Part shown: positions 17,232-26,952 of the stretch, piece after piece
Layout: each line of letters starts with the position of its first letter
Numbering within the stretch: position 1 is the first letter of the stretch
Source: Phaeodactylum tricornutum CCAP 1055/1
Taxonomy: Eukaryota > Bacillariophyta > Bacillariophyceae > Surirellales > Neidiaceae
Reading direction: 5' to 3'
Assembly: GCF_000150955.2 (NCBI RefSeq)
Contig: NW_002238037.1
Location: 1-46,242, forward strand
Length of the DNA: 46,242 nucleotides
Notes under the pieces: generated by a model
The model's database searches: none
The model's input: only the letters and a program-made list of their open reading frames with translations
What the model was told of the DNA's origin: nothing
Position numbers and translations under genes: made by a program

Positions 17232-20200
17232 ATGGTTACCGCTACACGGACAATGTCCGATGCAAGCGCTTTCGCTCATTTACTCGACACGGTCCTTGCC
17301 CTACCGGCAACATCTCCTATCCGTTCTAGTCTTGTACTACATGAGTTAGATGATCTAGACAGACTCCTTAGTATTTTTGAGGGCCAAATCGAAACTCTAG
17401 AATATCTCCCTGTACCATCCGAAGGTGACGCAACCCCTGTCCCAATCAAGTTACGTATGGGTCATCAACAACTCTTACGTTACTTGCTACTCTGGATACG
17501 TCAACTCTCGCACGACAAAGGAGGTTCCCTCTCGAACTACGAACTCATCTCTCTCATGAAAGAAGATTTCAGTTTATTTCGACGGTCTCCGTCAATTCAT
17601 TTGTCGAATGCAGTCCCAACACCCAGTTCACAATCAAGCACTCCTTCGACTATGGTTGGAAACTCTAGTCGTTCTGCTGTCGCTGATTTTAAACGCGGTG
17701 TTAAACGTGATAAAACGCATTATCCGGTGCTCAAGGACGACCGATATTGGGACAACTTCTACCGTACTTTTGTCGTTACCGCCGTATCGCACAATGTTGA
17801 TAATGTCCTAGATCCAGCTTACTCCCCTACGAATACAGATGAAATATTGCTATTCAGGGAGCAGAAAAAGTTCGTCTATTCCGCTCTAGAACACTGCTTG
17901 CAAACGGATATGGGTAAAAACATTGTCCGCGAGCATGCCTTTGATTTCGATGCACAAACTGTTTTCGCAAAAGTGGTAAAACACTACACCGAATCCACAC
18001 CTGCAAAGATCAGTTCTGGTACCACACTGTCATACCTGACCTCTGCGAAGTACGGCAGCTCCTGGACTGGAACCGCTGAAGGATTTATTTTGCATTGGAA
18101 AAATCATCTTCGCATTTACAACGACACGGTCCCGGTTACAGAGAAGTTGCCACCACAACTTTGCCTCAGCCTGCTCGAGTCCTCTGTACGCGACGTTTCA
18201 GAGCTTCGCCAAGTCAACACTACCGCGAATCTAGATTTAGCTAAAGGGGGGTCTCCCATTAACTATGAAAATTACCTAAGTCTACTCCTTGCTGCTGCGA
18301 CTTTGTACGATAAAGGAAACAATTTTTCTAATTCTCGTAGCCCAAAATCCAAGCGCAGCGCCTTTGTTACTGAGACTACCTTTCCCGATGATGAATATGG
18401 CGTCAATTACGACATTGATTTGTCACCGTCCATCCTTTACGAAGCGAATACTCACAACCGCAGAGCAGGCGACCAAAATCGAGACCGCCAGAGCAATGTC
18501 AATCGTGAGCGACCGTATATTCCTCGTGAGATGTGGGATAAACTGTCCGACGATGCAAAGGAGATTCTCCGTGGTATGTCTTCTCCTAAAGAAGGAAACG
18601 CCTCGGCCAACAGCAAGTCTTCATCTGCATTTCATGCCAACTCCCATTCTTTAACCGATACGGGACACCCCTCATCAACGGACGAATCGTTGCACGAAAA
18701 TGACAACGATAAATTCCATGATTGCGGGAACGACACGGAACTGCTTGCACACCTTACTGATCGCTCAAGTAATATGGCAAATGGAGACATTCGCAAGGTC
18801 CTCGCTTCAGCTTCCTCCTATAAGCAGAATTCGAAGAACTCCCTGCAGTCAAATATGCTCGAATACAGTATTTCCCGACACTCCGTTGCAGAGACTACAT
18901 CCTCCCTCATCGACAGAGGCGCAAACGGCGGACTTGCCGGAAGCGATGTTAAAATCCTTAACAAAACAGGCCGTTCTGCGAGCATCACGGGTATTAATGA
19001 CCATCCTTTGCCTGATTTGGACATTGTCACCGCCGCTGGCCTCGTTGAATCACAACATGGACCCATCATTGTCATACTTCATCAGTATGCCCACCATGGA
19101 AAGGGAAAAACGATCCATTCTAGTGCTCAACTTGAATACTACAAGAATATTGTCGAGGACCGTTCCCGTGTTTTAGGCGGTAAACAACGTATCATAACTC
19201 TAGATGATTACGTTATTCCCCTACACGTTCGTCAAGGACTAGCTTATATGGACATGAGACCTCCTTCCGATGCAGAGTTTGACACGTTACCCCACGTTGT
19301 ACTTACTTCCGATGTCGACTGGGACCCGTCCATTATCGACAACGAAATTGACCTTGTCACAGACTGGCATGATGCCACACAGGACCTTCCCAGCGACCCG
19401 TACGTTGAACCCCGTTTCAATTCAACTGGTGAACACCAACATAGGCACGTTGCGACCTTTGACATTTTCTCGTCATCTGACTTTGTTCATTGGTCCACGG
19501 CTATCGATAATATACTCTCGTCAAACCAACATGACATGACCCGCAATTCGCACAATTACGAAGCCTTGCGTCCTTGTCTTGGCTGGGTCTCCGCCAACAC
19601 AGTCCAGAAAACCATCATGGCCACTACGCAATTTGCTTGTGAGGTCTATAATGCACCTATGCGTAAACATTTCAAGTCTCGTTTTCCGGCACTTAATGTT
19701 CACCGGCGCAACGAAGCTGTGGCTACCGATACCATTTGGTCGGACACGCCTGCTGTCGATAACGGCGCTAAATTTGCGCAATTATTTGTCGGTAGACGAT
19801 CGCTTGTTACCGACATTTATCCTATGAAAACAGACAAAGAGTTTGTTAATGCACTCGAAGACAATATTCGTCATCGGGGTGCCATGGATAAACTCATCAG
19901 TGACCGTGCCAAAGCCGAGATCAGCAAGAAAGTTTCTGATATTACTCGTGCTTACCACATTGATCAATGGCAAAGCAAGCCCAATCACCAGCACCAAAAT
20001 TATGCTGAACGTCGAATTGCAACTGTTGAAGCAAATGCAAATAACTTTCTTAACAAAACTGGTGCACCTAATTCTACATGGTTATTGTGTGTTTCCTACA
20101 TTTGTTATTTGTTTAATCATTTGGCCCATGAGTCTTTGCACGATCGCACCCCCCTCGAAATTCTTAACGGTAGTACTCCTGATATTAGCGTACTCCTTCA

Positions 20201-20297
20201 ATTCCATTTCTGGGAACCGATCTTCTACCGACTTGAAGACCCTACTTTTCCTTCCGACGGAACTGAAAAAAAAGGGCCACTTTGTTGGAATTGCTGA
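17232..20297 (+). CDS. Gag-protease-integrase ORF of copy 1 (1021 aa)
   Basis: Start chosen at ATG 17232 (MVTATRTMSDASA). The N-terminal 500 residues or so are gag-like, with no CCHC knuckle seen. The protease motif LIDRGANGGLAGSD (catalytic D near 18912) follows. The integrase core then shows D at 19728 (VATDTIW), D at 19902 (ISDRAK) and E at 20007 (NYAERRI), a plausible DDE triad. The frame ends prematurely after FPSDGTEKKG because of a run of eight A (20266-20273): the downstream RT lies in the +1 frame. One A fewer would make the whole polyprotein continuous. Copy 2 shows the same state. Confidence 0.85.
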   Translation: MVTATRTMSDASAFAHLLDTVLALPATSPIRSSLVLHELDDLDRLLSIFEGQIETLEYLPVPSEGDATPVPIKLRMGHQQLLRYLLLWIRQLSHDKGGSLSNYELISLMKEDFSLFRRSPSIHLSNAVPTPSSQSSTPSTMVGNSSRSAVADFKRGVKRDKTHYPVLKDDRYWDNFYRTFVVTAVSHNVDNVLDPAYSPTNTDEILLFREQKKFVYSALEHCLQTDMGKNIVREHAFDFDAQTVFAKVVKHYTESTPAKISSGTTLSYLTSAKYGSSWTGTAEGFILHWKNHLRIYNDTVPVTEKLPPQLCLSLLESSVRDVSELRQVNTTANLDLAKGGSPINYENYLSLLLAAATLYDKGNNFSNSRSPKSKRSAFVTETTFPDDEYGVNYDIDLSPSILYEANTHNRRAGDQNRDRQSNVNRERPYIPREMWDKLSDDAKEILRGMSSPKEGNASANSKSSSAFHANSHSLTDTGHPSSTDESLHENDNDKFHDCGNDTELLAHLTDRSSNMANGDIRKVLASASSYKQNSKNSLQSNMLEYSISRHSVAETTSSLIDRGANGGLAGSDVKILNKTGRSASITGINDHPLPDLDIVTAAGLVESQHGPIIVILHQYAHHGKGKTIHSSAQLEYYKNIVEDRSRVLGGKQRIITLDDYVIPLHVRQGLAYMDMRPPSDAEFDTLPHVVLTSDVDWDPSIIDNEIDLVTDWHDATQDLPSDPYVEPRFNSTGEHQHRHVATFDIFSSSDFVHWSTAIDNILSSNQHDMTRNSHNYEALRPCLGWVSANTVQKTIMATTQFACEVYNAPMRKHFKSRFPALNVHRRNEAVATDTIWSDTPAVDNGAKFAQLFVGRRSLVTDIYPMKTDKEFVNALEDNIRHRGAMDKLISDRAKAEISKKVSDITRAYHIDQWQSKPNHQHQNYAERRIATVEANANNFLNKTGAPNSTWLLCVSYICYLFNHLAHESLHDRTPLEILNGSTPDISVLLQFHFWEPIFYRLEDPTFPSDGTEKKGPLCWNC

Positions 20298-22974
20298 TTC
20301 CGTTGGTGATGCTCTTACCTACAAGGTACTCACCAATGACTCCCACAAGATCCTTCTCCGATCTAGTGTTCGCTCTGCGTTGAAACCTAGTGAAAGCAAT
20401 TTGCGTCTTGAGCCACATGAAGGGGAGAGTCCTCCTAAGCCCATCAACTTCATTAAGTCGCGCAGAACTGAGGACGGAAATTCTTATGCCATCCACACGC
20501 TACCTGGTTTCACCCCGGACGATCTCATCGGACGCACCTTTTTAACCGATACCCAGGACAATGGGGAGCGTTTTCGTGCATGTATTGCCAGAAAAATTCT
20601 TGATCCTGACAAACCACATGACATCCAATTTCTCGTTGAAATCAATGACGGTGAACACGATGAAATCATCGCCTACAACGAAATTCTAGATAAAGTCGAG
20701 ACCGACCTAGAAAAGGAATTGACTGATACTGATCGGCAATGGAAGTTTAAAGACATTGTGGCACACCAAGGACCCCTTCAAACCACAGACATTAACTATA
20801 AAGGTTCTAAGTTTAATGTTTTGGTAAACTGGGAAACTGGAGAGTCTAGCTATGAACCTCTAGACGTTATACGTGCCGACGATCCTATTACTTGCGCAGC
20901 CTATGCTAAACGTCAAGGTTTGCTGGATACCCCGGGTTGGAAACAGTTCAAACAACTTGTCAACCGCCAGAAGAAGTTCCAACGCCTTGTAAACCAAAGC
21001 CGCACACACTCTATCCGTCGTGTACCTACCTACAAATTTGGGTACCAGATCCCTCGCGACCATCTTAACGCTGTTGATATCGACAGGCGTAATGGCAACA
21101 CTAAATGGCAGGATGCTGAGAGTATAGAGCGTACACAGCTTCATGAATACAATACCTTTGTCGACAAAGGTAAAGCTATTCTAAATGGTAAACATGTTTC
21201 GAACGTGCCACAAGGGTACAGGAAGATCAGAATTCACACGGTCTACGATGTCAAACATGATGGCAGGCACAAGGCTCGTATGGTTGCTGGAGGTCACCTT
21301 ACCCCCGTGCCTCCTGAGAGCGTCTACTCTGGAGTCGTGTCACTTCGAAGCCTCCGTATTGTTGTGTTCCTGGCCGAGCTAAATAACTTGAGGCTATGGG
21401 GAGCTGAAATTGGGAATGCCTATCTTGAAGCCAAAACCCAAGAGAAAGTCTTTGTTGTTGCCGGACCGGAGTTCGGAGACCTCAACGGTCACATCCTTGT
21501 CATCAACAAGGCCCTTTACGGTCTACGTAGTAGTGGACTTCGTTGGCATGAGAGGTTCGCCGACACACTTCGCGACATGGGTTTTACACCCAGCAAGGCC
21601 GACTCCGATGTTTGGATGCGACCCAGTCAAGGCGTCTACGAGTATATTGCCGTCTACGTCGACAACATTGCCGTCGCAGCACATGACCCCGGTAGTATTG
21701 TTGAACAACTTAAAAGTGTCCACAAGTACAAGCTCAAAGGTGTTGGACCACTGGAGTACCACCTAGGTTGTACGTTTGAGCGAGACAAAGATGGAACCTT
21801 GTCTTACCACCCCCGGAAGTATATCGCGCGTATGATGGAGCAGTACGAACGTATGTACGGCGAGTCACCCAAACAGTATGTTTCACCGTTGGATAAAGGT
21901 GACCATCCTGAGTTAGACTCCACTCCCGAACTAAACGAAGATGGTATCAAGCAATATCAGTCGTTGATTGGGAGTTTACAATGGCTTATCACCCTAGGGC
22001 GATTTGATATTGCTACGGCTGTGATGACCATGGCTCGATTCCGTGTTGCGCCTCGAGAAGGCCACCTTGATCGCCTTAAGCGTATGTACGGATACCTTCG
22101 TAAGATGAAGGCAGGAGCAATCCGTGTGCGCACCGATCAGCCCAACTACGTTGAGCTACCGGACCGAAGCAACGAATGGGCCCGTTCCATCTACGGAAAT
22201 GTGGAAGAACTTGTTCCTCACGATGCCCCTACGGCTTTGGGAAAGGCCGTTGTCTTAACCACCTACGTTGACGCAAACCTATATCATGACATGATTACAG
22301 GTCGTTCAGTCACCGGTATCCTCCACCTCATAAACCAAACCCCTTTTGAATGGTTTTCGAAACGACAGGCTACCGTCGAGACTGCTACCTACGGATCAGA
22401 ATTTGTGGCTGCACGTATTGCAGTTGAACAAATCATTGATGTGCGCATTACAATGAGGTACCTAGGAGTCACAGTTAAGGGCAAGACTATTATGTTTGGA
22501 GATAACCAATCGGTTATCACAAGTTCTACGGAGTCCCAATCACCGATCAACAAACGGCACAACGCTTTGTCCTACCATCGAGTCCGCGAGGCAATTGCTG
22601 CTGGCATTGTGGATTTCCAAAAGATTTTGGGAGCCAACAATCCTGCCGATGTACTCAGCAAGCATTGGGGTTTCCAGCAGGCATGGCCTCTTCTTAAGCC
22701 TATACTATTCTGGCATGGCGATACATCTGATTGTGATACCAAGGCCTTGAAGGATACAACACAGACCGATGGGGAGTGTCACGGTATAGTACCATGCGAC
22801 ATGTCTCCTAGTGATGTCCGTCCTCTAGACGTCAACACGGTGAACGGCGGTTGGAGTGTTCATAAGGGAGAAGTGAGTCGTATGGAAGTTAACTCGGTCT
22901 TATTGCATGAAATTCCTATATACAATGATGTATCGTGCGTTGGAGAGAACGCGACTGAACATGTCGTGTTCTGA
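20272..22974 (+). CDS. Reverse transcriptase-RNase H part of copy 1 pol (frame-shifted)
   Basis: Continues gag-integrase in the +1 frame from GHFVGIADSVGD. A linker (NWETGESSYEPLDVIRADDP) precedes the RT. RT motif A reads GAEIGNAYLEA (E at 21406, where copia elements have D). The usual YVDD box reads YVDN (D 21661, N 21664). RNase H residues are intact: D in TYVDANLYHD, E in YGSEFVA, D in FGDNQS and D in NPADVLSKHW. The frame runs past the polypurine tract and 66 codons into the 3' LTR before stopping at 22972-22974. As there is no start codon of its own, expression would need frameshifting. Confidence 0.85.
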   Translation, partial: KGHFVGIADSVGDALTYKVLTNDSHKILLRSSVRSALKPSESNLRLEPHEGESPPKPINFIKSRRTEDGNSYAIHTLPGFTPDDLIGRTFLTDTQDNGERFRACIARKILDPDKPHDIQFLVEINDGEHDEIIAYNEILDKVETDLEKELTDTDRQWKFKDIVAHQGPLQTTDINYKGSKFNVLVNWETGESSYEPLDVIRADDPITCAAYAKRQGLLDTPGWKQFKQLVNRQKKFQRLVNQSRTHSIRRVPTYKFGYQIPRDHLNAVDIDRRNGNTKWQDAESIERTQLHEYNTFVDKGKAILNGKHVSNVPQGYRKIRIHTVYDVKHDGRHKARMVAGGHLTPVPPESVYSGVVSLRSLRIVVFLAELNNLRLWGAEIGNAYLEAKTQEKVFVVAGPEFGDLNGHILVINKALYGLRSSGLRWHERFADTLRDMGFTPSKADSDVWMRPSQGVYEYIAVYVDNIAVAAHDPGSIVEQLKSVHKYKLKGVGPLEYHLGCTFERDKDGTLSYHPRKYIARMMEQYERMYGESPKQYVSPLDKGDHPELDSTPELNEDGIKQYQSLIGSLQWLITLGRFDIATAVMTMARFRVAPREGHLDRLKRMYGYLRKMKAGAIRVRTDQPNYVELPDRSNEWARSIYGNVEELVPHDAPTALGKAVVLTTYVDANLYHDMITGRSVTGILHLINQTPFEWFSKRQATVETATYGSEFVAARIAVEQIIDVRITMRYLGVTVKGKTIMFGDNQSVITSSTESQSPINKRHNALSYHRVREAIAAGIVDFQKILGANNPADVLSKHWGFQQAWPLLKPILFWHGDTSDCDTKALKDTTQTDGECHGIVPCDMSPSDVRPLDVNTVNGGWSVHKGEVSRMEVNSVLLHEIPIYNDVSCVGENATEHVVF

Positions 22975-23456
22975 CAGTGGCAACGGAGTGGGACTGACAA
23001 TACTTATTGCCCGACTAACGGATGTAAATGGATGCGCTCCATTTCCCGCGGCATGCATGTTATGAAAGGTATTTCCGGTTCCACTATAAGTATATGTGAG
23101 CGCGCGTCATGGTATAAGGATACTATGATGGAAGAAAGATATTTGTGTACGTTTGAGTTTGTTCCTCAGGTTTTGTTGTATCTTGGCAAATCGGAGGAGC
23201 AACAAGAATTAGTTTATAGCACTAATTCTTCAATCATTGTTTTATAAGTTCTTTGATCCGCATTGCTAGTTTACGCATAGGTCCTCGTATCCGCTGCCTA
23301 ACCCAAGGGGAGCGTCGCCAACGAGTAGAGTTTTACAGTCCCTAAGTCCCTTAGGTGTATCGCCGGTCGTTTGTAATAACGCCCTCTCTTTTTTACCAGG
23401 CTCTGTTCCTAACAGCGCTTCTGTCCATACGGTGTACATTGGTGTATATCGTAACA
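22777..23456 (+). repeat. 3' LTR of copy 1
   Basis: 680 bp, ends GTAACA, followed directly by AATGGAGTCGAGC, which belongs to the pol gene of an opposite-strand copia element. The flank therefore marks an insertion inside that element. Confidence 0.9.
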
Positions 23457-23925
23457 AATGGAGTCGAGCTTGGTTAACTAGCCGTTGAAACTTCTTTTCC
23501 CTAGTTGCAAGCCGTTTAAACTGTTTCCATCCTGGAGTATCTAGTAAACCTTGGCGTTTAGCATAGGCAGCACAAGTAACAGGATCGTCGGCCCGTATGA
23601 CATCAAGGGGTTCATAGGTAGACTCCCCAGTTTCCCAGTTAACAAGAATGTTGTATTTAGAGCCTTTGTAATTCTCATTGTTCGTAGATAGGGGGCCTTG
23701 GTGCGCGACAATGTCCTTAAAACGCCATTGTCGATCAGTATCATGCAATTCTTTGTCTAGATCAGTTTCAAGTTTATCTAGAATTTCGTTGTAGGCAAGA
23801 ATTTCATCATACTCGCCATCATTGATTTCGACTAAAAAACGCACATCAGAGGGCTTGTCGGGATCTAAGATTTTCCTTGCTGCGAACCCATCCAAAATTG
23901 GGTTGCAAAGCATTGGCATTCAAAG
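23457..23925 (-). pseudogene. Pol linker fragment of a third copia element
   Basis: The minus strand encodes ARKILDPDKPSDVRFLVEIN, then NWETGESTYEPLDVIRADDP and LLDTPGWKQFK...RLVNQARLH, closely matching the integrase-RT linker of copies 1 and 2 (for example NWETGESSYEPLDVIRADDP). It stops at the LTR of copy 1 at 23456/23457, which cuts the gene before the RT. The missing RT-RNase H half is nowhere on the other side of copy 1. Confidence 0.85.
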
Positions 23926-23929
23926 GGGA

Positions 23930-26065
23930 TCAACTGACAGCCGCGGAATGCGCAAGGAGACCAAAGTTATTGATGCGTTCATCACGGAACGGGACATGGC
24001 CGGCAGGAAGCTGCAAACTGAGGTCATCGTCGGCAGCGGCAGGAGAAGAGACACCAGTTGGGTCCCACTCGTTGTCAGCAGTAAAAGGCACCCATTCGAA
24101 GTAGTCCAGGTCCTCCTCGGTAGGAGCCTGCATAGACAAGTAAGTGAGTCCGCCAGAAACCGAAAGCGGGATGACAAAACGACCATCGGACGTGATGATA
24201 CGCTGTTTGCCACCAAAAGTACGAGGGACGTCGTCAACAGTGACTCCCCAGGAGCGCATTTGGTTGCACAAATGAATGGTATTACCAGTACCAAGATGAG
24301 CATACTGGTGAAACACACCAAAAATGGGGCCATCCGTCGTGTGGATGAGTCCGGCCACCGTTGACAAACAGAGGTTGGTCAATTCCGAATTTCCAATTCC
24401 AGAGACAGTTGCCTCCAACAGGGATTGCAAAATAACGGTTACGTCGGAGCCGCTAAGTCCACCGTTGGCACCACCATCGATCAAAGAGTCCTTATTCAAC
24501 GAAACATCGTGAGTGGAAAGACGGTACTGCACAGAAGCATGGTTCACTTCGCGGCAATAGGTGGTCCCATTGACCGAAAAAGAGTCAGACGTGGCTCCGT
24601 TCCATGGAGCAGGGTGCTGGCGGGCAGCTGAATTCGAAATGAGCGAACGAAGCAGTTGACCAGGTCCGGCAGCAGGCGGGACGTGAGTCGAAGCAAGGCT
24701 TTGGTTGTCAACAGCCATCGAGTCGCTGACATACACCATAGGAGGAGGCTGAGTGGCAGCGGCGTTCACCAATAAGGCAGGGGCAGGAGGTGGAACAGGG
24801 CGAGGTCCTTGTTGGTCCATAATGGTCCGCTTCTCTTCGGGAGAGAGAGCATTCCACTTTTCAGGAGGCACATAATTCTTGTGCTTCTTACCAATTGGTT
24901 TGTTAGTTTTCTTCTTGGAAGAAGACTGAGACTTCGCATTGTTTGCTGAGCGGCCACTGCGGTGTTTACCGCGGTCTTCCAAATCGGTTTGATCAATATC
25001 AGTCGCATGTTTGAGCATCAAATCATAATCATACTCAAAATTGGAATCGTTGGCACTCATACCCACATGGGTACGAGAGTAAAGCTGAACATTTCCGAGG
25101 AAAAGTTTCAATTGCGGATGGGAACGGACAGCTGACTTGAGTTGTACGCTCTTCTGGTGATCCGGCAAGGGGAACTCGTTAATCCGTTCAAGATCGTAAA
25201 TCAAATTGCGCCAGGTCGTCAAAAAGGCAACACAGGTCTTGCTCTTTGAAGTCGCGAATGAATACAAAGTGAGCTTTGTTTCAATGGATGTGGCAGTGAT
25301 CTGCGCATTGATACCTTTACCGTACGAGGCAACAAGGTCGCGGTAAACAGCCTGAGCATCCAATTCATCCACATGCTTGTGGAGGATTCCATGCGCACGA
25401 GGGGTCAACAATATATTGTTGAACACGCCAAAAGCAAAGTTCTGCATTTCGACAAATGTATCCGTCTCGTCGACGGTCTCGGGCAAATAATCCGGGTCAA
25501 GAACCAACTGGACGCCATGGACACGGAGCTTGATACGAATATTTGTATTCCAAGTGACCCAAAAACGGTCTTCACTGAACTTTGGGTACGGAACGAAGTG
25601 GTTCTTGATTGTCTTCCGAAACTTTGCGGCAGCACTTTTGACAGAGGAACTCCGAGCGTCTGATCCAACAGGGGTAGCAGGGGCAACAATAGCAGAGGCT
25701 GGTTGCCAATACTCAAGGACTTCAGGGGTAAGTTCAAGCCAGGTTTTGTTTGTCACATTGGTACCTTTCGAGAGGAACCATTTGACAATCTTCAAGATCC
25801 GATCCTGCTGGGCAGGCGGAAGAAACATACAAACAATGGTGGCAGGGGTATCTCCCACAGAAGGAGTCAAAACACCATATGACACCGTTGCAAGACGATT
25901 TTCGGTGATTGAGGCCAACTCGCTGGCCTGAGTAATACCGTACTCTTCAAAGAACCGACGGTACGACGAATCCGATGTCGTCGCTCCCAAAAGGTTCACA
26001 AGAACATGTTCAAGAGGGTCCATGGTCATAGCAGGGATGATTCTCGAACGCAACTGTCGGGCCAT
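23930..26065 (-). CDS. Gag-protease ORF of the third copia element (711 aa), integrase deleted
   Basis: ATG at 26063-26065 (MARQLRSRIIPAMTMDP). The gag part is intact, with a Lys-rich stretch (SSKKKTNKPIGKKHK near 24870-24925) and a Pro/Ala-rich section. The protease motif is LIDGGANGGLSGSD (near 24445-24485), the standard D-G-G-A form seen in diatom copia elements, unlike D-R-G-A in copies 1 and 2. The frame ends at 23930, shortly after protease. An internal deletion near 23890-23930 then joins protease directly to the pol linker, removing integrase. No LTR could be assigned at its 5' side (26066-26445). The gag frame is still long and clean, so the element is young or gag is maintained. Confidence 0.8.
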   Translation of the reverse strand: MARQLRSRIIPAMTMDPLEHVLVNLLGATTSDSSYRRFFEEYGITQASELASITENRLATVSYGVLTPSVGDTPATIVCMFLPPAQQDRILKIVKWFLSKGTNVTNKTWLELTPEVLEYWQPASAIVAPATPVGSDARSSSVKSAAAKFRKTIKNHFVPYPKFSEDRFWVTWNTNIRIKLRVHGVQLVLDPDYLPETVDETDTFVEMQNFAFGVFNNILLTPRAHGILHKHVDELDAQAVYRDLVASYGKGINAQITATSIETKLTLYSFATSKSKTCVAFLTTWRNLIYDLERINEFPLPDHQKSVQLKSAVRSHPQLKLFLGNVQLYSRTHVGMSANDSNFEYDYDLMLKHATDIDQTDLEDRGKHRSGRSANNAKSQSSSKKKTNKPIGKKHKNYVPPEKWNALSPEEKRTIMDQQGPRPVPPPAPALLVNAAATQPPPMVYVSDSMAVDNQSLASTHVPPAAGPGQLLRSLISNSAARQHPAPWNGATSDSFSVNGTTYCREVNHASVQYRLSTHDVSLNKDSLIDGGANGGLSGSDVTVILQSLLEATVSGIGNSELTNLCLSTVAGLIHTTDGPIFGVFHQYAHLGTGNTIHLCNQMRSWGVTVDDVPRTFGGKQRIITSDGRFVIPLSVSGGLTYLSMQAPTEEDLDYFEWVPFTADNEWDPTGVSSPAAADDDLSLQLPAGHVPFRDERINNFGLLAHSAAVS

Positions 26066-26445
26066 TCACACGCAACAGAATCTCATGCACCAAGGACAAA
26101 CGAGACGAACACAATATCTCGTGCACCAAGGACAAGCGAGATAACGATTAATCCGATTGACTCGTCAGCAGACCGAAAACAACAACAATGCCACTGGTCT
26201 TACCCAACGGATTGTTTAATTGCCATTCTATCACAGAACCAGACAATCCCCAAACAAACGGGAGCAAAGTGATTAGCAATTCAAGACTGTTAATCTGTCA
26301 ACGTCAAGTATCTCCTGGCTTCTGAAGACAGCACAAGGTGATCAAGACTCGTCTGGCTTCTAACAAAGAGATACAAACTAACAAATATGGTTTTCACACA
26401 ATCGTTGTTAAGATTTATAAACTCTAAACTAAAGAGCTAATCTGT
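26066..26445. other. Leader or flank of the third copia element
   Basis: Lies upstream of the minus-strand gag. A short direct repeat occurs near 26087-26141 (GCACCAAGGACAA and GAGACGAACAC / GAGATAACG variants). No LTR end or primer-binding site is recognised, and no gene. Confidence 0.4.
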
Positions 26446-26763
26446 TCACTTTCCATTCGGCCCCACAATCTGCCAAGCGCCATCATGGTCCTTTTCACTA
26501 TTCTCCACGGTGTTATACACGGCACCGTGGGCACATTCATCATAGTTACCATGCTCCTTAGCATGGCAACGATCGAGTCCCGAAACAGTCACATCATGTT
26601 TCTGAATACTCAGCTGGGATTGCGCCTGTCCAAAACCATCCGTGTCGGGATTTGTGGCCAAACACACAAGATTAGTTTTGACAGGCTCGCCTTGGGTGCC
26701 ACGACCCAAGTAGTGCGCGCCATCGCGCGAACCGGTACTCAAAACTGTCATTCCAGTTGACAT
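26446..26763 (-). repeat. Unclassified repeat R1, copy 2 (ORF of about 105 codons)
   Basis: Inverted copy of 7361-7624, extending further. The minus-strand frame begins at or near ATGTCAACTGG (26760-26770 region) and ends ...AWQIVGPNGK. The same frame is open in both copies, but no family is recognised. It lies directly next to the fold-back structure at 26802-27010. Confidence 0.6.
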
Positions 26764-26786
26764 TCGCCAAGGTTATGTTCATGGTC

Positions 26787-26952
26787 TCAATGTGAGGGGA
26801 CTAGAAAAACCCTACGACAAGCATATCGGGGTTCATTTTCCCTTTATCTTGGGTTTATGCTTATAAGTCTTTGTTTTACGTCTTTTTATCGTATCTACAA
26901 TCCTTTGGTCCCACAGACACGTTTTAGCCCGTTATCGTTGCAGTTTTCTAAG
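26787..26952 (+). repeat. LTR-like sequence related to 42680-42860
   Basis: Begins ATGTGAGGGGACTAGAAAA and ends CCCGTTATCGTTGCAGTTTT. The reverse complement of 42680-42860 starts ATGTGTGGGGACTAGAAAA and ends with the same block. The copy at 42680-42860 lies next to the 3' end of a copia pol gene, so this is probably a solo or partial LTR of that lineage. Boundaries are approximate. Confidence 0.5.

Larger units (their letters stand above)
15811..23456 (+). mobile_element. Copia-like LTR retrotransposon, copy 1 (diatom CoDi-like)
   Basis: The LTRs are 680 bp each (15811-16490 and 22777-23456), begin TGTCAC and end GTAACA, and differ by very few bases (for example TTGTTTACC versus TTTTTTACC). 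The polypurine tract GATGGGGAG precedes the 3' LTR. Domain order is gag, protease, integrase, RT, RNase H, which defines Ty1/copia. Flanks do not match: TACCC on the left, AATGG on the right. With the duplicated left flank, this points to recombination or segmental duplication. The frameshift and RT substitutions described under the coding features suggest it is not autonomous. Confidence 0.93.

Noticed and set aside
23266-23456. Extension of the third element's pol frame into copy 1's LTR
   Set aside because: It is a chance read-through across the nested insertion junction.
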